This document shows, piece after piece, positions 18,917 through 29,062 of a stretch of DNA of 64,000 nucleotides. Position 1 is the stretch's first letter, and every line of letters begins with the position of its first letter. Below the pieces are notes generated by a model. The model was not told where the DNA came from. It was given only the letters and a program-made list of their open reading frames with translations, and did no database searches. Location of the stretch: NCBI RefSeq assembly GCF_002140975.2, contig NZ_CP147247.1, positions 2,144,501 to 2,208,500 on the forward strand, in the 5' to 3' direction. The position numbers were made by a program, and so were the translations under genes. Source of the stretch: Enterococcus sp. 9E7_DIV0242. Lineage in GTDB: Bacteria > Bacillota > Bacilli > Lactobacillales > Enterococcaceae.

Positions 18917-19004
18917 AGAAACAGGAGAATAGATTTCAAGTACTCACCCCATAGATTTTCATCTGGTGTTTAGGACTTGGTATCTGTTCTCCTGTTTTTT
19001 TCAA
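18917..19004 (+). terminator. Terminator of the glyoxalase-flavin reductase operon
   Basis: AAACAGGAGAA..AGAT..AGT pairs with ACT..ATCT..TTCTCCTGTTT across a long branched loop, followed by seven T residues. Confidence 0.75.
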
Positions 19005-19037
19005 ATGAATGGATAAAACTAGTTGGTTATCTCTTCT

Positions 19038-19403
19038 TCAACCCAAAGTTTTTTCAGGTCTTAAATCAACGATTGGGACATTACTGTCCAATACACCACT
19101 AGGACCATTAAGGCGTAGGGTGTGTAGACGATCATCAAAATCTAAGGTCATTGCTTCATCTAAATAACGTTTGGAATAATCCTTGATATAGATATCCCCA
19201 ATATTATTTTCCAAAAATTCAGCATAGTCCTTATGAGATTGTGCTTTATCCAGTACTAACAGACGGAAGCTCGTATCCAAAGAGCAATAGCCAACCTTAG
19301 AATATTCTCCTACACCATCATCTAAATCTAAAATGAGAACCGCACCTTCTTCAATATATGCCAGCAGCTTTTCTTGTGCCTGATCCATAATCTTTAAATA
19401 CAT
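19038..19403 (-). CDS. Iron-sulfur biosynthesis family (HesB-fold) protein, YqkB-like
   Basis: A 121-residue protein of the HesB-like core-domain family. It lacks the three-cysteine set of A-type carriers; a single cysteine is seen near residue 40. GAGGGGCGAGG precedes the ATG. Single gene. It is the second such atypical HesB-fold protein in the window (the other is at 7371). Function unknown. Confidence 0.72.
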   Translation of the reverse strand: MYLKIMDQAQEKLLAYIEEGAVLILDLDDGVGEYSKVGYCSLDTSFRLLVLDKAQSHKDYAEFLENNIGDIYIKDYSKRYLDEAMTLDFDDRLHTLRLNGPSGVLDSNVPIVDLRPEKTLG

Positions 19404-19473
19404 GAACCTCGCCCCTCTCTATCTCTGATTCTATCACTTAGATTCGAAATTTCCGATCAATCTGCATTCGCGA

Positions 19474-19968
19474 TTACTTCTGTTTTGAAAACATATTATT
19501 TTTGTGCTTGCGAGCGAGTTCTATATAATGCTCAGCGTTTCTTCTGTTCTTTTCTATTTCTTCCTCCGTCAACGGTCGGACAACCCTAGCCGGTCGTCCA
19601 AAAGCAAGTACCCCCTCTGGAATCACAGTCCCTTCTGTAACTAACGAACCAGCTCCAATCATTGCATTTTCACCAATACTCGAACCGTTCAATAGAATAC
19701 TACCCATTCCAATCAATGCACCGTCCTTTATTTCACAGCCATGAATCATGCATTGATGACCGATCGTCACATAGTCCCCTACTTGAACAGGTGCATGTTG
19801 GTCCACATGAATCACGGTTCCATCCTGTACATTACTCCCTTTCCCTATTTTAATCCGTTGATTATCTCCTCGCAGCACGGTCTGATACCAAATACTAGTA
19901 TCTTCAGCAAGCTCAACAGTTCCATATACATCTGCACTTTCAGCAATAAAGCGATTCTCATCTTTCAT
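19474..19968 (-). CDS. Gamma-carbonic anhydrase family hexapeptide-repeat protein
   Basis: A 164-residue left-handed beta-helix protein with hexapeptide repeats (IKIGKGSNVQDGTVIHVDQ, VTIGHQCMIHGCEIKDG) and histidines at gamma-carbonic anhydrase metal positions (VIHVD, IGHQCMIHG). YrdA/PaaY-type relatives may or may not have carbonic anhydrase activity. The frame opens 13 codons earlier, but GAGAGGGGAAG favours ATG 19968. It lies downstream of efrAB convergent with nothing; single gene. Confidence 0.85.
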   Translation of the reverse strand: MKDENRFIAESADVYGTVELAEDTSIWYQTVLRGDNQRIKIGKGSNVQDGTVIHVDQHAPVQVGDYVTIGHQCMIHGCEIKDGALIGMGSILLNGSSIGENAMIGAGSLVTEGTVIPEGVLAFGRPARVVRPLTEEEIEKNRRNAEHYIELARKHKNNMFSKQK

Positions 19969-20019
19969 GTTCTTCCCCTCTCTTCTCACTAAAGTATAGC
20001 AAAGCATTCACGTTTGACT

Positions 20020-20072
20020 ATAGCAAAAAAACTGTCTACAGTTCAAAAGTCTGACTGTAAACAGTTTCTAAT
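20020..20072 (-). terminator. efrAB operon terminator
   Basis: On the minus strand AAACTGTTTACAGT pairs with ACTGTAGACAGTTT and is followed by TTTT. Confidence 0.75.
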
Positions 20073-20080
20073 TTTAATGA

Positions 20081-21847
20081 TTAATCGTAATCCCCATCTT
20101 CAGCAAATTGACTGTTATACAATTTCTCGTAAAACCCACCTTGCTCAAGAAGTTCATTATGCGTTCCCTTTTCAATGATTTCACCTTGGTTCATTACCAA
20201 AATCAAATCTGCTTCTCTGATTGTTGATAAGCGATGGGCGATAACAAAACTTGTACGACCTTGCATCACTTTATCCATTGCTTTTTGAATCAGCGCTTCC
20301 AGACGTGTATCAACTGAGCTAGTCGCCTCATCCAGAATCAAAATTTTTGGATCAGAAATCACTGCCCGTGCAATGGTAAGAAGCTGTTTCTGACCAAGAG
20401 AGACATTGTCCCCTTCTGCATTGATTGCCATTTCATACCCATCCGGCATGGTTCGAATAAAATGATCTACATTGGCTGTTTCAGCTGCATCAACGACTTC
20501 ATAATCCGTCGCATCTAATTTACCAAAACGAATATTATCTGCAATCGTTCCTTGATATAACCAAGCATCTTGTAGAACCATACCAAAAATCGAGCGAACA
20601 TCGCTTCGATTCATTTGCTTGGTATCGACACCATCAACTTTGATTGCTCCTTCATTCACATCATAGAAGCGCATCAAGAGATTGATCAAGGTCGTTTTCC
20701 CAGCTCCGGTAGGACCAACGATCGCGACTGTTTGTCCGGCTTTCACTTCAAAATTCAAGCCTCGAATCAACGGTTTTTTCGGATCATAGCTAAAGCTGAC
20801 ATTGTCAAACTGAACATTCCCCTCAACTGGTGTTGGTAATGGCAGATCCTTTTCATTGATTTCTTCTTCCGGTTCATCAAGAATTTCAAATACCCGCTTG
20901 GTTGCAGCAGAAGCACTTTGTAACGCAGCAGAAAGCTGAGTAATATTCCCCATTGGTTGACTGATTTGCCAGATATACTGAATCATCGCTTGCAGTTGAC
21001 CAACTGCAATAACTTCATAAATGACATCTCTACTTCCCAGAACAGCAATAACGATATACGTAGCGTACGCAGTCAGCTGCACAAGTGGCATCATCAAACC
21101 AGAAATGAATGTCGCTCTGAATCCGTAATTTTGTAAATTTTGATTGACTTGTTTAAAGCCATCCAAGGTCTGCTTTTCACGACCGTATAGCTTTAAAATA
21201 CTAAATCCAGTCATGTTTTCCTGAACATAGCCATTCAAATCGCCCAACGCATTTTGCATCCCTTGAAAATATTTCTGAGAGATTCTTACGATTGTCTGAG
21301 AAATGAAAATGGACAATGGAATCATGATCATAGAAATCAGTGCCAGACGAACATTGATATAGAACATCATACCCGCTGCCATCAAAATACCTAAAACTGC
21401 TGATACGATATTGATAAAACTTTGTTGAAACGCGTTGCTCACTGCATCCACATCATTCGTTACTCGAGAAAGGATATTCCCTTGTTGGTTTCTATCGAAG
21501 TAAGAAACCGGTAAACGATTGATTTTTTCATCAATATCTCTACGTAGATCTTTCATTGAATCCTGAACAACGGTTGTCATCATATAGCCTGACAAAAACT
21601 GTGCTGCACAATAGCCGATCCCCACAAGTAAAATCCAAATCAAGCATTGCAATACATAAGAAAAGTTAACTGCTTCTCCGCGAGAAAGATTTTTCGCAAT
21701 TTCAGTTGTTGGAAGTCCTGATACATACGGCATCGCCGCATTAAAAGCAACTGTCAGTATCGTAAAAATGATAACCATGATAAACGATTTCTTGTAAGGC
21801 TTGATATATTTTCCTAAACGTCTAATAGAAGAAAGTCCATTTTTCAT
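20081..21847 (-). CDS. efrB: Heterodimeric ABC exporter subunit (EfrB-like)
   Basis: A 588-residue half-transporter: six transmembrane helices (about residues 15-310) then an ABC domain with Walker A GPTGAGKTT, signature VSLGQKQ, Walker B ILILDEATSSVD and H-loop IAHRLST. The catalytic glutamate and H-loop histidine are both present, so this half supplies the canonical ATP site. It overlaps its partner by four bases. Enterococcal EfrAB exports several drugs and dyes. The symbol rests on heterodimer type and on remembered synteny with liaFSR-greA-mltG. Confidence 0.8.
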   Translation of the reverse strand: MKNGLSSIRRLGKYIKPYKKSFIMVIIFTILTVAFNAAMPYVSGLPTTEIAKNLSRGEAVNFSYVLQCLIWILLVGIGYCAAQFLSGYMMTTVVQDSMKDLRRDIDEKINRLPVSYFDRNQQGNILSRVTNDVDAVSNAFQQSFINIVSAVLGILMAAGMMFYINVRLALISMIMIPLSIFISQTIVRISQKYFQGMQNALGDLNGYVQENMTGFSILKLYGREKQTLDGFKQVNQNLQNYGFRATFISGLMMPLVQLTAYATYIVIAVLGSRDVIYEVIAVGQLQAMIQYIWQISQPMGNITQLSAALQSASAATKRVFEILDEPEEEINEKDLPLPTPVEGNVQFDNVSFSYDPKKPLIRGLNFEVKAGQTVAIVGPTGAGKTTLINLLMRFYDVNEGAIKVDGVDTKQMNRSDVRSIFGMVLQDAWLYQGTIADNIRFGKLDATDYEVVDAAETANVDHFIRTMPDGYEMAINAEGDNVSLGQKQLLTIARAVISDPKILILDEATSSVDTRLEALIQKAMDKVMQGRTSFVIAHRLSTIREADLILVMNQGEIIEKGTHNELLEQGGFYEKLYNSQFAEDGDYD

Positions 21848-23574
21848 GCTAATTCCTCCTCTGACAATTGAGAAGCCGCGATGTCATAGTAGACCGGACA
21901 GCTCTCAAGTAATTCTCTATGTGTCCCCATTCCAACAATGTTTCCTTCATTTAAAACAACAATCTTATCTGCATGCATGATCGTCCCCACACGTTGTGCG
22001 ACAATCAATACTGTAGAATTACCTGTTTCCTTTTTCAGACGTGCACGCAGCTTCGCATCCGTCTGATAATCCAATGCTGAAAAACTATCATCAAAGATAT
22101 AGATTTCCGGATTTCTGATGACCGCACGAGCGATAGATAAGCGCTGCTTTTGTCCACCAGAGAAGTTCGCACCTCCTTCAGAGAGCAGCTCATCAAAGCC
22201 TAATGATTTTTGAGAAATAAAATCTGTAGCCTGTGCAATATCTGCAGCACGTTCCATCTCTTCCATCGTTGCATCCTCTTTCCCGTAACGCAGATTCTCT
22301 GCAATCGTTCCGGTAAATAGTAATGCTTTTTGAGGAATATAGCCGATTTTTTCACGCAACGCACTAAGCCTATAATCTTTTACATCGACACCATCTACTA
22401 ATACCTGTCCCTCAGACGTATCATAAAATCTTGGAATCAGCTGAATCAGTGTCGACTTCCCACTACCAGTACTCCCTATAAAAGCGACAGTTTCGCCTGG
22501 TGAAGCAGTGAAGCTCACATTTCGAACTACCGGACTCTGTGCATGACCTGGGTAAGCAAAGGTCACATTTTTAAATTCCAGATACCCCTTTTTCTCAGTT
22601 TCCGTTACGCCTTGTTCGTTTTCTTTAATGTCCGGCTGCATATCGAATGCTTCCTGAATTCTTCGAGCGGAAACAGCTGCTCGTGGATACATCATGAACA
22701 TACTGGCAAATAACATAAACGAGAACAGGGCATGGAAAATGTATTCGATAAACGCAATCAAATCTCCGACAGCCAGATTCCCTGCATCAATTTGTAAGGT
22801 ACCATTCCAAATGATCAATACCATCACAATATTGAATAAGAAGAAAAATCCTGGTTGTGCTGCAGCCATTAATCGGAACAGACTTTTAGAGCTGCTTGTA
22901 TAATCATCATTCACTCTTTTGAAGCGTGATTCCTCAAACTTCTCATTTACAAACGCCCGGATTACACGCAATCCGGAAAGATTTTCTCTTAAAATACCAT
23001 TAATTCCATCAAGATTTTTTTGTTGCTTGTTTGATAATGGCTCCGATATTTTCGCAATCAGCACCACTGCAACCAATAAAATAGGCAATGCACCTAAAAC
23101 GAATAATCCCAGAAACGGACTCGTCCGAACAACCATGACCAAGCTGACAATGAACATCATCGGTGTCATAAAGCCTGTTCTTAATACATTTCCCATAAAC
23201 AACATGATTTGATATGCGTCGTTTGTTGTACGGGTAATCAATGAAGAAACGCCTAGCGATTCATACTCATGATGAGAAAATGTCTGTACCTTTTCAAACA
23301 GGTCATTCCGTATATCCTGAACGATATGCGTTGTGATTCTTGCGCCGAAATAGCCCAACATGATATTCATGATAACACCAATAATCGTAATGCCGATCAT
23401 TAGAAGGCCTTGTTGTTTCACGTACTCAAAGTCATTCTTCTGGATACCATTATCAATCATGCGCGCCAAAATAGTCGGCAACCCCAATTCAATCAATATA
23501 AACCCAAATACACAAATGAAATCTGCAAGCAATAATTTCTTATATCTCATTGTGTAATGCCACATCAATTTCAA
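21844..23574 (-). CDS. efrA: Heterodimeric ABC exporter subunit (EfrA-like)
   Basis: A 576-residue half-transporter with six transmembrane helices and an ABC domain. The Walker B reads YIFDDSFSALD, with Asp where the catalytic Glu belongs, and the H-loop reads VAQRVGT, with Gln for His. This is the degenerate half typical of heterodimeric exporters such as LmrCD, BmrCD and EfrAB. The frame opens at 23631, but AAGGAG eight bases before TTG 23574 favours that start. Start and stop overlap efrB. Confidence 0.8.
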   Translation of the reverse strand: MKLMWHYTMRYKKLLLADFICVFGFILIELGLPTILARMIDNGIQKNDFEYVKQQGLLMIGITIIGVIMNIMLGYFGARITTHIVQDIRNDLFEKVQTFSHHEYESLGVSSLITRTTNDAYQIMLFMGNVLRTGFMTPMMFIVSLVMVVRTSPFLGLFVLGALPILLVAVVLIAKISEPLSNKQQKNLDGINGILRENLSGLRVIRAFVNEKFEESRFKRVNDDYTSSSKSLFRLMAAAQPGFFFLFNIVMVLIIWNGTLQIDAGNLAVGDLIAFIEYIFHALFSFMLFASMFMMYPRAAVSARRIQEAFDMQPDIKENEQGVTETEKKGYLEFKNVTFAYPGHAQSPVVRNVSFTASPGETVAFIGSTGSGKSTLIQLIPRFYDTSEGQVLVDGVDVKDYRLSALREKIGYIPQKALLFTGTIAENLRYGKEDATMEEMERAADIAQATDFISQKSLGFDELLSEGGANFSGGQKQRLSIARAVIRNPEIYIFDDSFSALDYQTDAKLRARLKKETGNSTVLIVAQRVGTIMHADKIVVLNEGNIVGMGTHRELLESCPVYYDIAASQLSEEELA

Positions 23575-23998
23575 GTAATCATCTCCTTCTTCAAAATTTA
23601 GCTCAGTGCTTCCACTATAGCATAAAATCAATAGATTGGTAAACTTTCTGAAAAGAAAAATCTGATTTTTTTCATTTGGAAAAACAGGATAAATCCTTCT
23701 GATTAACTACGTTTTAATTCTAAAGATCCTGATAAATATTAGGAGTCCTTTCTATACTTCTGAATTGTTCTATGATAAAATAGCAATAATTGTTGTAGCA
23801 ACAACAAACAGGACGGTTGAAGTTTTTTTACATCATACACATAATAAAATGAAGTAATGACGAGGCTTCATTCTCCATTAACTCTATGTTTTTGGCGGCA
23901 AATACTTTTCAGGGTGGAGAACCACCTCATTTTGTTGTGTACAAATTTTAAAAAAAATCAATAAAATTGCGCAAGCATATAGAAGGAGATAATTTACT
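23575..23998 (+). other. rpoY-rnjA leader region
   Basis: Divergent spacer between efrA and rpoY. On the plus strand it contains TTGTTG-tag-CAACAA before a run of T. Closer to rpoY is a tight GGTGG-agaa-CCACC hairpin (23915-23928) followed by TCATTTTG. AAGGAG at 23982-23987 is the rpoY Shine-Dalgarno. The hairpins could act as an attenuator or processing site; no known riboswitch was recognised. Confidence 0.45.
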
Positions 23999-24211
23999 AT
24001 GATTTACAAAGTTTACTATCAGGAAACAAAAACAAGAAATCCTAAAAGAGAAGACACACAATCTATCTACGTTGAGGGCGACAGTGATGTTGCCGTTCGC
24101 CAACTCGTTGAAGAAAATACCCCTTATAATATTGAATATGTCCAATTGCTTGATGGAAACCACTTAGCTTATGAGCAGGAGCATGCGGATTTCAAATTGA
24201 CGGAGTTTTAA
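23999..24211 (+). CDS. rpoY: DNA-directed RNA polymerase subunit epsilon
   Basis: A 70-residue accessory subunit of Firmicute RNA polymerase (YkzG/RpoY), with the typical MIYKVYYQE start and an [17 protein letters not shown]-terminal region. AAGGAG precedes the ATG. The rnjA start is three bases past its stop, the same rpoY-rnjA arrangement seen in Bacillus, so the pair is one transcription unit. Confidence 0.95.
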   Translation: MIYKVYYQETKTRNPKREDTQSIYVEGDSDVAVRQLVEENTPYNIEYVQLLDGNHLAYEQEHADFKLTEF

Positions 24212-24214
24212 CCT

Positions 24215-25888
24215 ATGAAAGTAAATATTAAAAACAATGAAACCGGCGTCTTCGGTATTGGCGGACTAGGCGAAATCGGTAAAAACACCTATGGAGTACA
24301 ATTTCAGGATGAAATCATTCTGATTGATGCAGGAATCAAATTCCCTGAAGATGATTTACTGGGGATCGACTATGTTATTCCAGATTACAGTTATATCATT
24401 CAAAATTTATCAAAAGTCAAAGCACTGGTCATCACCCATGGCCACGAAGACCATATTGGTGGTGTGCCTTACCTGTTACGTCAGGCAAATATTCCTATTT
24501 ATGCAGGCCCTTTGGCTCTTGCGCTTATCACGAATAAGCTTGATGAGCATGGCTTACTACGCGATGCAGAGCTTCATGAAATCAATGAGGATACAGTCAT
24601 TCGTTTTAGAAAAACAGTTGTCAGCTTTTTCAGAACCACACACAGTATTCCAGATGCTTTAGGGGTCGTTGTAAAAACACCTTCTGGTAATATTGTTGCC
24701 ACAGGCGATTTCAAGTTCGATTTCACACCTGTTGGCGAACCAGCTAACCTTCATCGAATGGCAAAAATTGGTGAAGAAGGCGTACTATGTCTGCTTTCAG
24801 ACAGTACAAATGCAGAAATTCCAACATTTACTAAATCTGAAAAAACGATCGGCAGCTCGATCAAAAAGATTTTTGAAAAAATAGACGGCAGAATCATCTT
24901 TGCTAGCTTTGCCTCCAATATATTCAGACTGCAGCAAGCAGCAGAAGCAGCTGTTCGCACAGGTAGAAAAATTGCTGTATTTGGACGCAGTATGGAGAAC
25001 GCGATCGTTAATGGCGAGCGTTTAGGCTACATCAATGTACCAAAAGGAACATTTGTCGATGCCTCTCAATTGAATCAGCTTCCTGCAAACGAAGTCATGA
25101 TTCTATGTACAGGTTCTCAGGGTGAACCTATGGCTGCTTTGAGTCGAATCGCGAACGGGACGCACAGACAGATTTCTGTACAACCCGGTGATACAGTCGT
25201 CTTCTCAAGCTCGCCGATTCCTGGAAATACAACCAGTGTGAATCGTCTGATCAACCTGCTTTCAGAAGCAGGCGCAAAAGTCATTCACGGAAAAATCAAT
25301 AACATCCATACATCCGGTCATGGTGGACAAGAAGAACAAAAATTGATGCTTCGTCTCATGAAGCCAAAATATTTTGTTCCCGTACATGGAGAGTTCCGAA
25401 TGCTGAAAATTCATGCCTCTCTGGCAAATGATGTTGGTGTTCCAGAAGAAAACTGCTTCATCATGGAAAACGGGGATGTTCTTGCCTTAACAGCTGACAG
25501 CGCACGTTCAGCCGGTCACTTCAATGCAAGTGATGTTTATGTTGATGGAAATGGTGTAGGAGATATTGGAAATATCGTTTTACGTGACCGCAGAATCCTA
25601 TCAGAGGAAGGTCTTGTTTTAGCTGTCGCAACTGTAGACATCAAAAATAAAGAAATTCAAGCTGGTCCGGATATCTTATCTCGCGGTTTTGTCTACATGC
25701 GTGAATCTGGCGATATGATCAATGAAGGCCAACGTTTATTGTTCCACGCCATGCGTGATGCCTTAAAGGACAGCAACTGTACTGAAGCGAAATTATGTGA
25801 AGCAATCACAGCGACCTTACAGCCGTATCTGTTTGAGAAAACAGAACGCCACCCGATGATCTTACCAATGATTATGACGGTTAATTAG
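24215..25888 (+). CDS. rnjA: Ribonuclease J1
   Basis: A 557-residue 5-prime exo/endoribonuclease of the metallo-beta-lactamase beta-CASP family, central to mRNA turnover and rRNA maturation. The zinc motif is [10 protein letters not shown], and [18 protein letters not shown] and a late HTSGHGG follow. The C-terminal domain starts around residue 460. GGAG inside the rpoY tail serves as RBS. J1 rather than J2 is inferred from the rpoY linkage and the [11 protein letters not shown] start. Confidence 0.94.
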   Translation: MKVNIKNNETGVFGIGGLGEIGKNTYGVQFQDEIILIDAGIKFPEDDLLGIDYVIPDYSYIIQNLSKVKALVITHGHEDHIGGVPYLLRQANIPIYAGPLALALITNKLDEHGLLRDAELHEINEDTVIRFRKTVVSFFRTTHSIPDALGVVVKTPSGNIVATGDFKFDFTPVGEPANLHRMAKIGEEGVLCLLSDSTNAEIPTFTKSEKTIGSSIKKIFEKIDGRIIFASFASNIFRLQQAAEAAVRTGRKIAVFGRSMENAIVNGERLGYINVPKGTFVDASQLNQLPANEVMILCTGSQGEPMAALSRIANGTHRQISVQPGDTVVFSSSPIPGNTTSVNRLINLLSEAGAKVIHGKINNIHTSGHGGQEEQKLMLRLMKPKYFVPVHGEFRMLKIHASLANDVGVPEENCFIMENGDVLALTADSARSAGHFNASDVYVDGNGVGDIGNIVLRDRRILSEEGLVLAVATVDIKNKEIQAGPDILSRGFVYMRESGDMINEGQRLLFHAMRDALKDSNCTEAKLCEAITATLQPYLFEKTERHPMILPMIMTVN

Positions 25889-25892
25889 AAAC

Positions 25893-25930
25893 CAAAAGCA
25901 TGAGACGAAATGGGTCTCATGCTTTTTTGC
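25893..25930 (+). terminator. rpoY-rnjA terminator
   Basis: AAAGCATGAGAC pairs with GTCTCATGCTTT around a seven-base loop and is followed by T residues. Confidence 0.92.
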
Positions 25931-26056
25931 TATCTAAAATAGGTGTAGATTTCAGCTAATACCCTACTTTATAGTGCCAACAATATAAATAGACTGAGTC
26001 AACAGCAAACAGTATGCATGTTGGTCCAGTCTAAATAGAATATTTCAATTAGATGG

Positions 26057-28375
26057 TTATTCCTTTGTCATTACAAATTCAAAAGGTGTTCCCATATAAA
26101 CTCCATGTTCATAATTCAACTTCCCATTATTGATCCAAAAGGTGTCATTCGATACGCGCGAACGAGCATATACTTCAAAATAAATCGTTTCATTCTTTGC
26201 TAGTTCTATCACTGTGTCATCCGGATGATATTTCAACACCTTACTATTGGACGTCCAACCGTTTGCTGCCGTGTAATAATCGATGTTCACACTATAATAA
26301 ATACTGTTTAGCTGAGCTAGACTACCATCCGGATTTTTAGCAAACATATCAAAAAACTCATTATAAACGCCATATTCTCGCTCATAAGCCACCGTATCCG
26401 GATTATCCAGATCAACAGTCATCGAAAGGCGATAGGTTCCTGCTTCTGGTGCTGTCATTCGATACATTCCTTTACTTCCAGTTGTATAATGTGAACCATA
26501 CCACAACTCTTCATTCCCGCTGAAATACTCTGTTGCTGCTCCATAATCAAAGGTGTCTGTAATCGTCTGTCCTACGGTTTTTATTAAATACGTCTTGTTG
26601 TCCTTATTTGTCACAACTACTTGATAACTGTCTTTAACAGTTCCATTTTTTACAGATTTAGCAGTGATCGTCACGATTCCATTCTTTTTACCTGTCACTA
26701 ATCCATTTGTGACGGTTGCTACTTGGGTGTTTGCACTTTCCCATACGAGGTCCTCTTTGTTTGCATTGGCTGGTTCAAGTGTCGCAGTTAATTGCATCGT
26801 GCCATTCAAATACACTATATTTTTCTCCGGTCTTACAATCGTGATTTTACTAATATCCGGATACGTCTCAAGAACATTGATTGTCGCTTGGGCCGTTTTC
26901 CCACCATCTTCAGTCGTTACAGTAATAAGAACCGACCCTTTTTTCTTAGCTGTGACTATCCCATCTACAGAAACACTTGCCACTTCTGTATTTGAACTGC
27001 TCCAATTCACTTTTTTATTGCTGGCAAGCTCAGGCTTGACTGTTGCCACCAATTGCTGTGTTTCACCAATCATCATTTCTGCCATAGGTGCAGTGACTTC
27101 CACTCCTGTTACAGCAACCTGCTCGCCTTCATATTGATCGTACATCCCCACAAAACGGGTATTGTACTGATACTCTTCCGTATGGCCATTTCGTTCAATT
27201 CCTGTAACCTTCACCGTGTACACGGTATCCTTCTTCACTTCGTATGAATTGTTTGGTCTAAAGACGATTGTATCGTAGCCTCTATTCACAGCAGAACTAG
27301 AAGTAACATCAGCAACTGTCAATTCACCACCATTTGAATCGTTCACCATCTCTGTTGTAACCCCTGTATCATTATCCGTCAAATAAACCTTGATACCATC
27401 CGCTGGAAGATATTGGTTGTTTTGGTGCATGTAGATACTCCAACGCATATTTTTCTCGTGTTTGGCTTTTATCGAAGCATTCGTATTATTCTTATAATAA
27501 TCTGTATTGTAAGGGTTCTCTGCATTGTACATTTCATAGGGAAATACACCTTCTGCCGGCCAATGACTGATGGTATCTGTACTGTATTTACTGAAAGCAG
27601 CCCAACTTGATCCTACATATAAAGCAGTAAAATAATTAGAGCCCGTCGCCTTTACTTCCTCAGATTGAGCATAACCAACACCAAAATCTGTTGCAGTTAA
27701 CCCCAAAATCCCTCTTCTGTGTCCCGCCTGCTTATTATTTACACCATAATCTACCATAAACCCATTGGCATGATGTTCAAGCGTCTGTTCTGCTAATGAA
27801 GAATGGATATTAGAATACTTTGCGCCTTCTCCAGCAGCGCTCCAAAATTCCTCTGTCATCCCAATTGGTTTTGAGAAGTTGTCATAAATATAATGAGATT
27901 GTGTCTGTACAGCTGCCATGCCGATCGATCCTTGTTGAGCAATAACCTCTGAAGCCTTTGAATAAGGAACGGCTTCTACTCCTGACAGTTTACGATAAAA
28001 GTTCACAATCTCTTCGATACTTTTTGTCTGTTCTGTCTTAAAAGTACCTAAGGCATAGCCATTTACAGCTGACACTACTGGTGCAGTAATAAATTTTTCT
28101 CCAGTTGGTAAATTGTCATAGATTGCTCTATATTCTGATTGCAGCTGAAGAACCTGCTGGTATTCTGTTGCAGAGAGTATCGGACTTGATGACATCTGTC
28201 GTGCTTTTCTCGTTTTCACTTTAGCAATTGCCTGAGAATTCGTATCCGCTTCCAACTGTTCAGATACCTCACTCTTAATCCCGTTTTCCTCTGCTGTAGC
28301 GGTCATTGCACTATAAATACCACCTACCAATATGAAACTCAAACCTAAGAAACCAACGATTTTTTTCTTTTTCAT
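26057..28375 (-). CDS. Secreted CAP-domain protein with bacterial Ig-like repeats
   Basis: A 772-residue exported protein. A signal peptide (1-29) leads into a CAP/SCP-like domain (about residues 70-260; HHANGFMVDYG, AGHRRGILG). A linker with a beta-sandwich follows, then two BIG2 modules (about 428-510 and 512-592; VNWSSSNTEVASVS, LVWESANTQVATVT) and a C-terminal beta-rich domain (600-772). No LPXTG, WxL or membrane anchor is seen at the C-terminus, so it is probably released or wall-associated by another means. A putative promoter lies upstream (TTAACT-16-TACAAT). Role unknown. Confidence 0.78.
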   Translation of the reverse strand: MKKKKIVGFLGLSFILVGGIYSAMTATAEENGIKSEVSEQLEADTNSQAIAKVKTRKARQMSSSPILSATEYQQVLQLQSEYRAIYDNLPTGEKFITAPVVSAVNGYALGTFKTEQTKSIEEIVNFYRKLSGVEAVPYSKASEVIAQQGSIGMAAVQTQSHYIYDNFSKPIGMTEEFWSAAGEGAKYSNIHSSLAEQTLEHHANGFMVDYGVNNKQAGHRRGILGLTATDFGVGYAQSEEVKATGSNYFTALYVGSSWAAFSKYSTDTISHWPAEGVFPYEMYNAENPYNTDYYKNNTNASIKAKHEKNMRWSIYMHQNNQYLPADGIKVYLTDNDTGVTTEMVNDSNGGELTVADVTSSSAVNRGYDTIVFRPNNSYEVKKDTVYTVKVTGIERNGHTEEYQYNTRFVGMYDQYEGEQVAVTGVEVTAPMAEMMIGETQQLVATVKPELASNKKVNWSSSNTEVASVSVDGIVTAKKKGSVLITVTTEDGGKTAQATINVLETYPDISKITIVRPEKNIVYLNGTMQLTATLEPANANKEDLVWESANTQVATVTNGLVTGKKNGIVTITAKSVKNGTVKDSYQVVVTNKDNKTYLIKTVGQTITDTFDYGAATEYFSGNEELWYGSHYTTGSKGMYRMTAPEAGTYRLSMTVDLDNPDTVAYEREYGVYNEFFDMFAKNPDGSLAQLNSIYYSVNIDYYTAANGWTSNSKVLKYHPDDTVIELAKNETIYFEVYARSRVSNDTFWINNGKLNYEHGVYMGTPFEFVMTKE

Positions 28376-28674
28376 GATTTTCCCCCTTTGACAAAATCTC
28401 TGCCAATAATAGTTTTAACTCATTTTGTAAACAAGACACAACTCCATTGTATCATCTAATTAATAAAAGTTAAAATAAATCATTATATAATTGAAATTCA
28501 TACACATTTTTTGAAATCAATTCATTTATCCAAAATAAAAAAAGATATTCCAGCATTGAAATGCATATTGAGCCTTTACTGTTAAAAAACGAGTTTCTTG
28601 AGGCTTGAAACGAAGTTCTCTATGCTATGTAAAATTAAATAGATTTGTCAACAGATGCTTCACCACCAAAACAA
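28376..28674 (-). other. Spacer between csp and the CAP gene
   Basis: AT-rich; includes the CAP gene leader (AAAGGGGGAAAATC before its ATG) and a possible promoter around 28450-28480. Nothing else was recognised. Confidence 0.4.
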
Positions 28675-28706
28675 AAAAAACACCCAGCACACAGCCGGAT
28701 GTTTCG
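28675..28706 (-). terminator. csp terminator
   Basis: On the minus strand ACATCCGGC pairs with GCTGGGTGT (with G-U pairs), followed by eight T residues. Confidence 0.85.
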
Positions 28707-28716
28707 AATGGGCAAA

Positions 28717-28917
28717 TTATTGTTTTTCAACGTTTGTAGCTTGAGGGCCACGATCTGAATCTTCTACATCAAAAGTTACAGGTTGACCTTCTTCTAATGT
28801 TTTGAATCCGTCTCCTTGGATAGCTGAGAAGTGTACAAAAACATCGCTTCCATCTTCACGAGAGATAAATCCAAACCCTTTTTCTGCGTTAAACCATTTT
28901 ACTGTTCCTTGTTCCAT
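28717..28917 (-). CDS. Cold shock protein
   Basis: A 66-residue single cold-shock domain protein with RNP1 KGFGFISRE and RNP2 VFVHFSAI. It binds single-stranded RNA/DNA as an RNA chaperone. GAGGAAC precedes the ATG. It is a single gene with its own terminator; the Csp paralogue cannot be named from the sequence alone. Confidence 0.95.
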   Translation of the reverse strand: MEQGTVKWFNAEKGFGFISREDGSDVFVHFSAIQGDGFKTLEEGQPVTFDVEDSDRGPQATNVEKQ

Positions 28918-29062
28918 TACTGTTCCTCCTCGTGCTTAAGCACTGAAATAATTGTAACTTTGCCCGTGTACGATAGAGGGTTTTATTTAACCAAACTTCT
29001 ATACTGTCCCAAACAAGATTACAAATTCATTTTACACGCGACCTTTTATTTTTGCAAGAAAT

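Noticed and set aside
21844..23574. Inactivating mutations in EfrA Walker B and H-loop
   Set aside because: Asp for Glu and Gln for His are the normal degenerate site of heterodimeric exporters, not decay.
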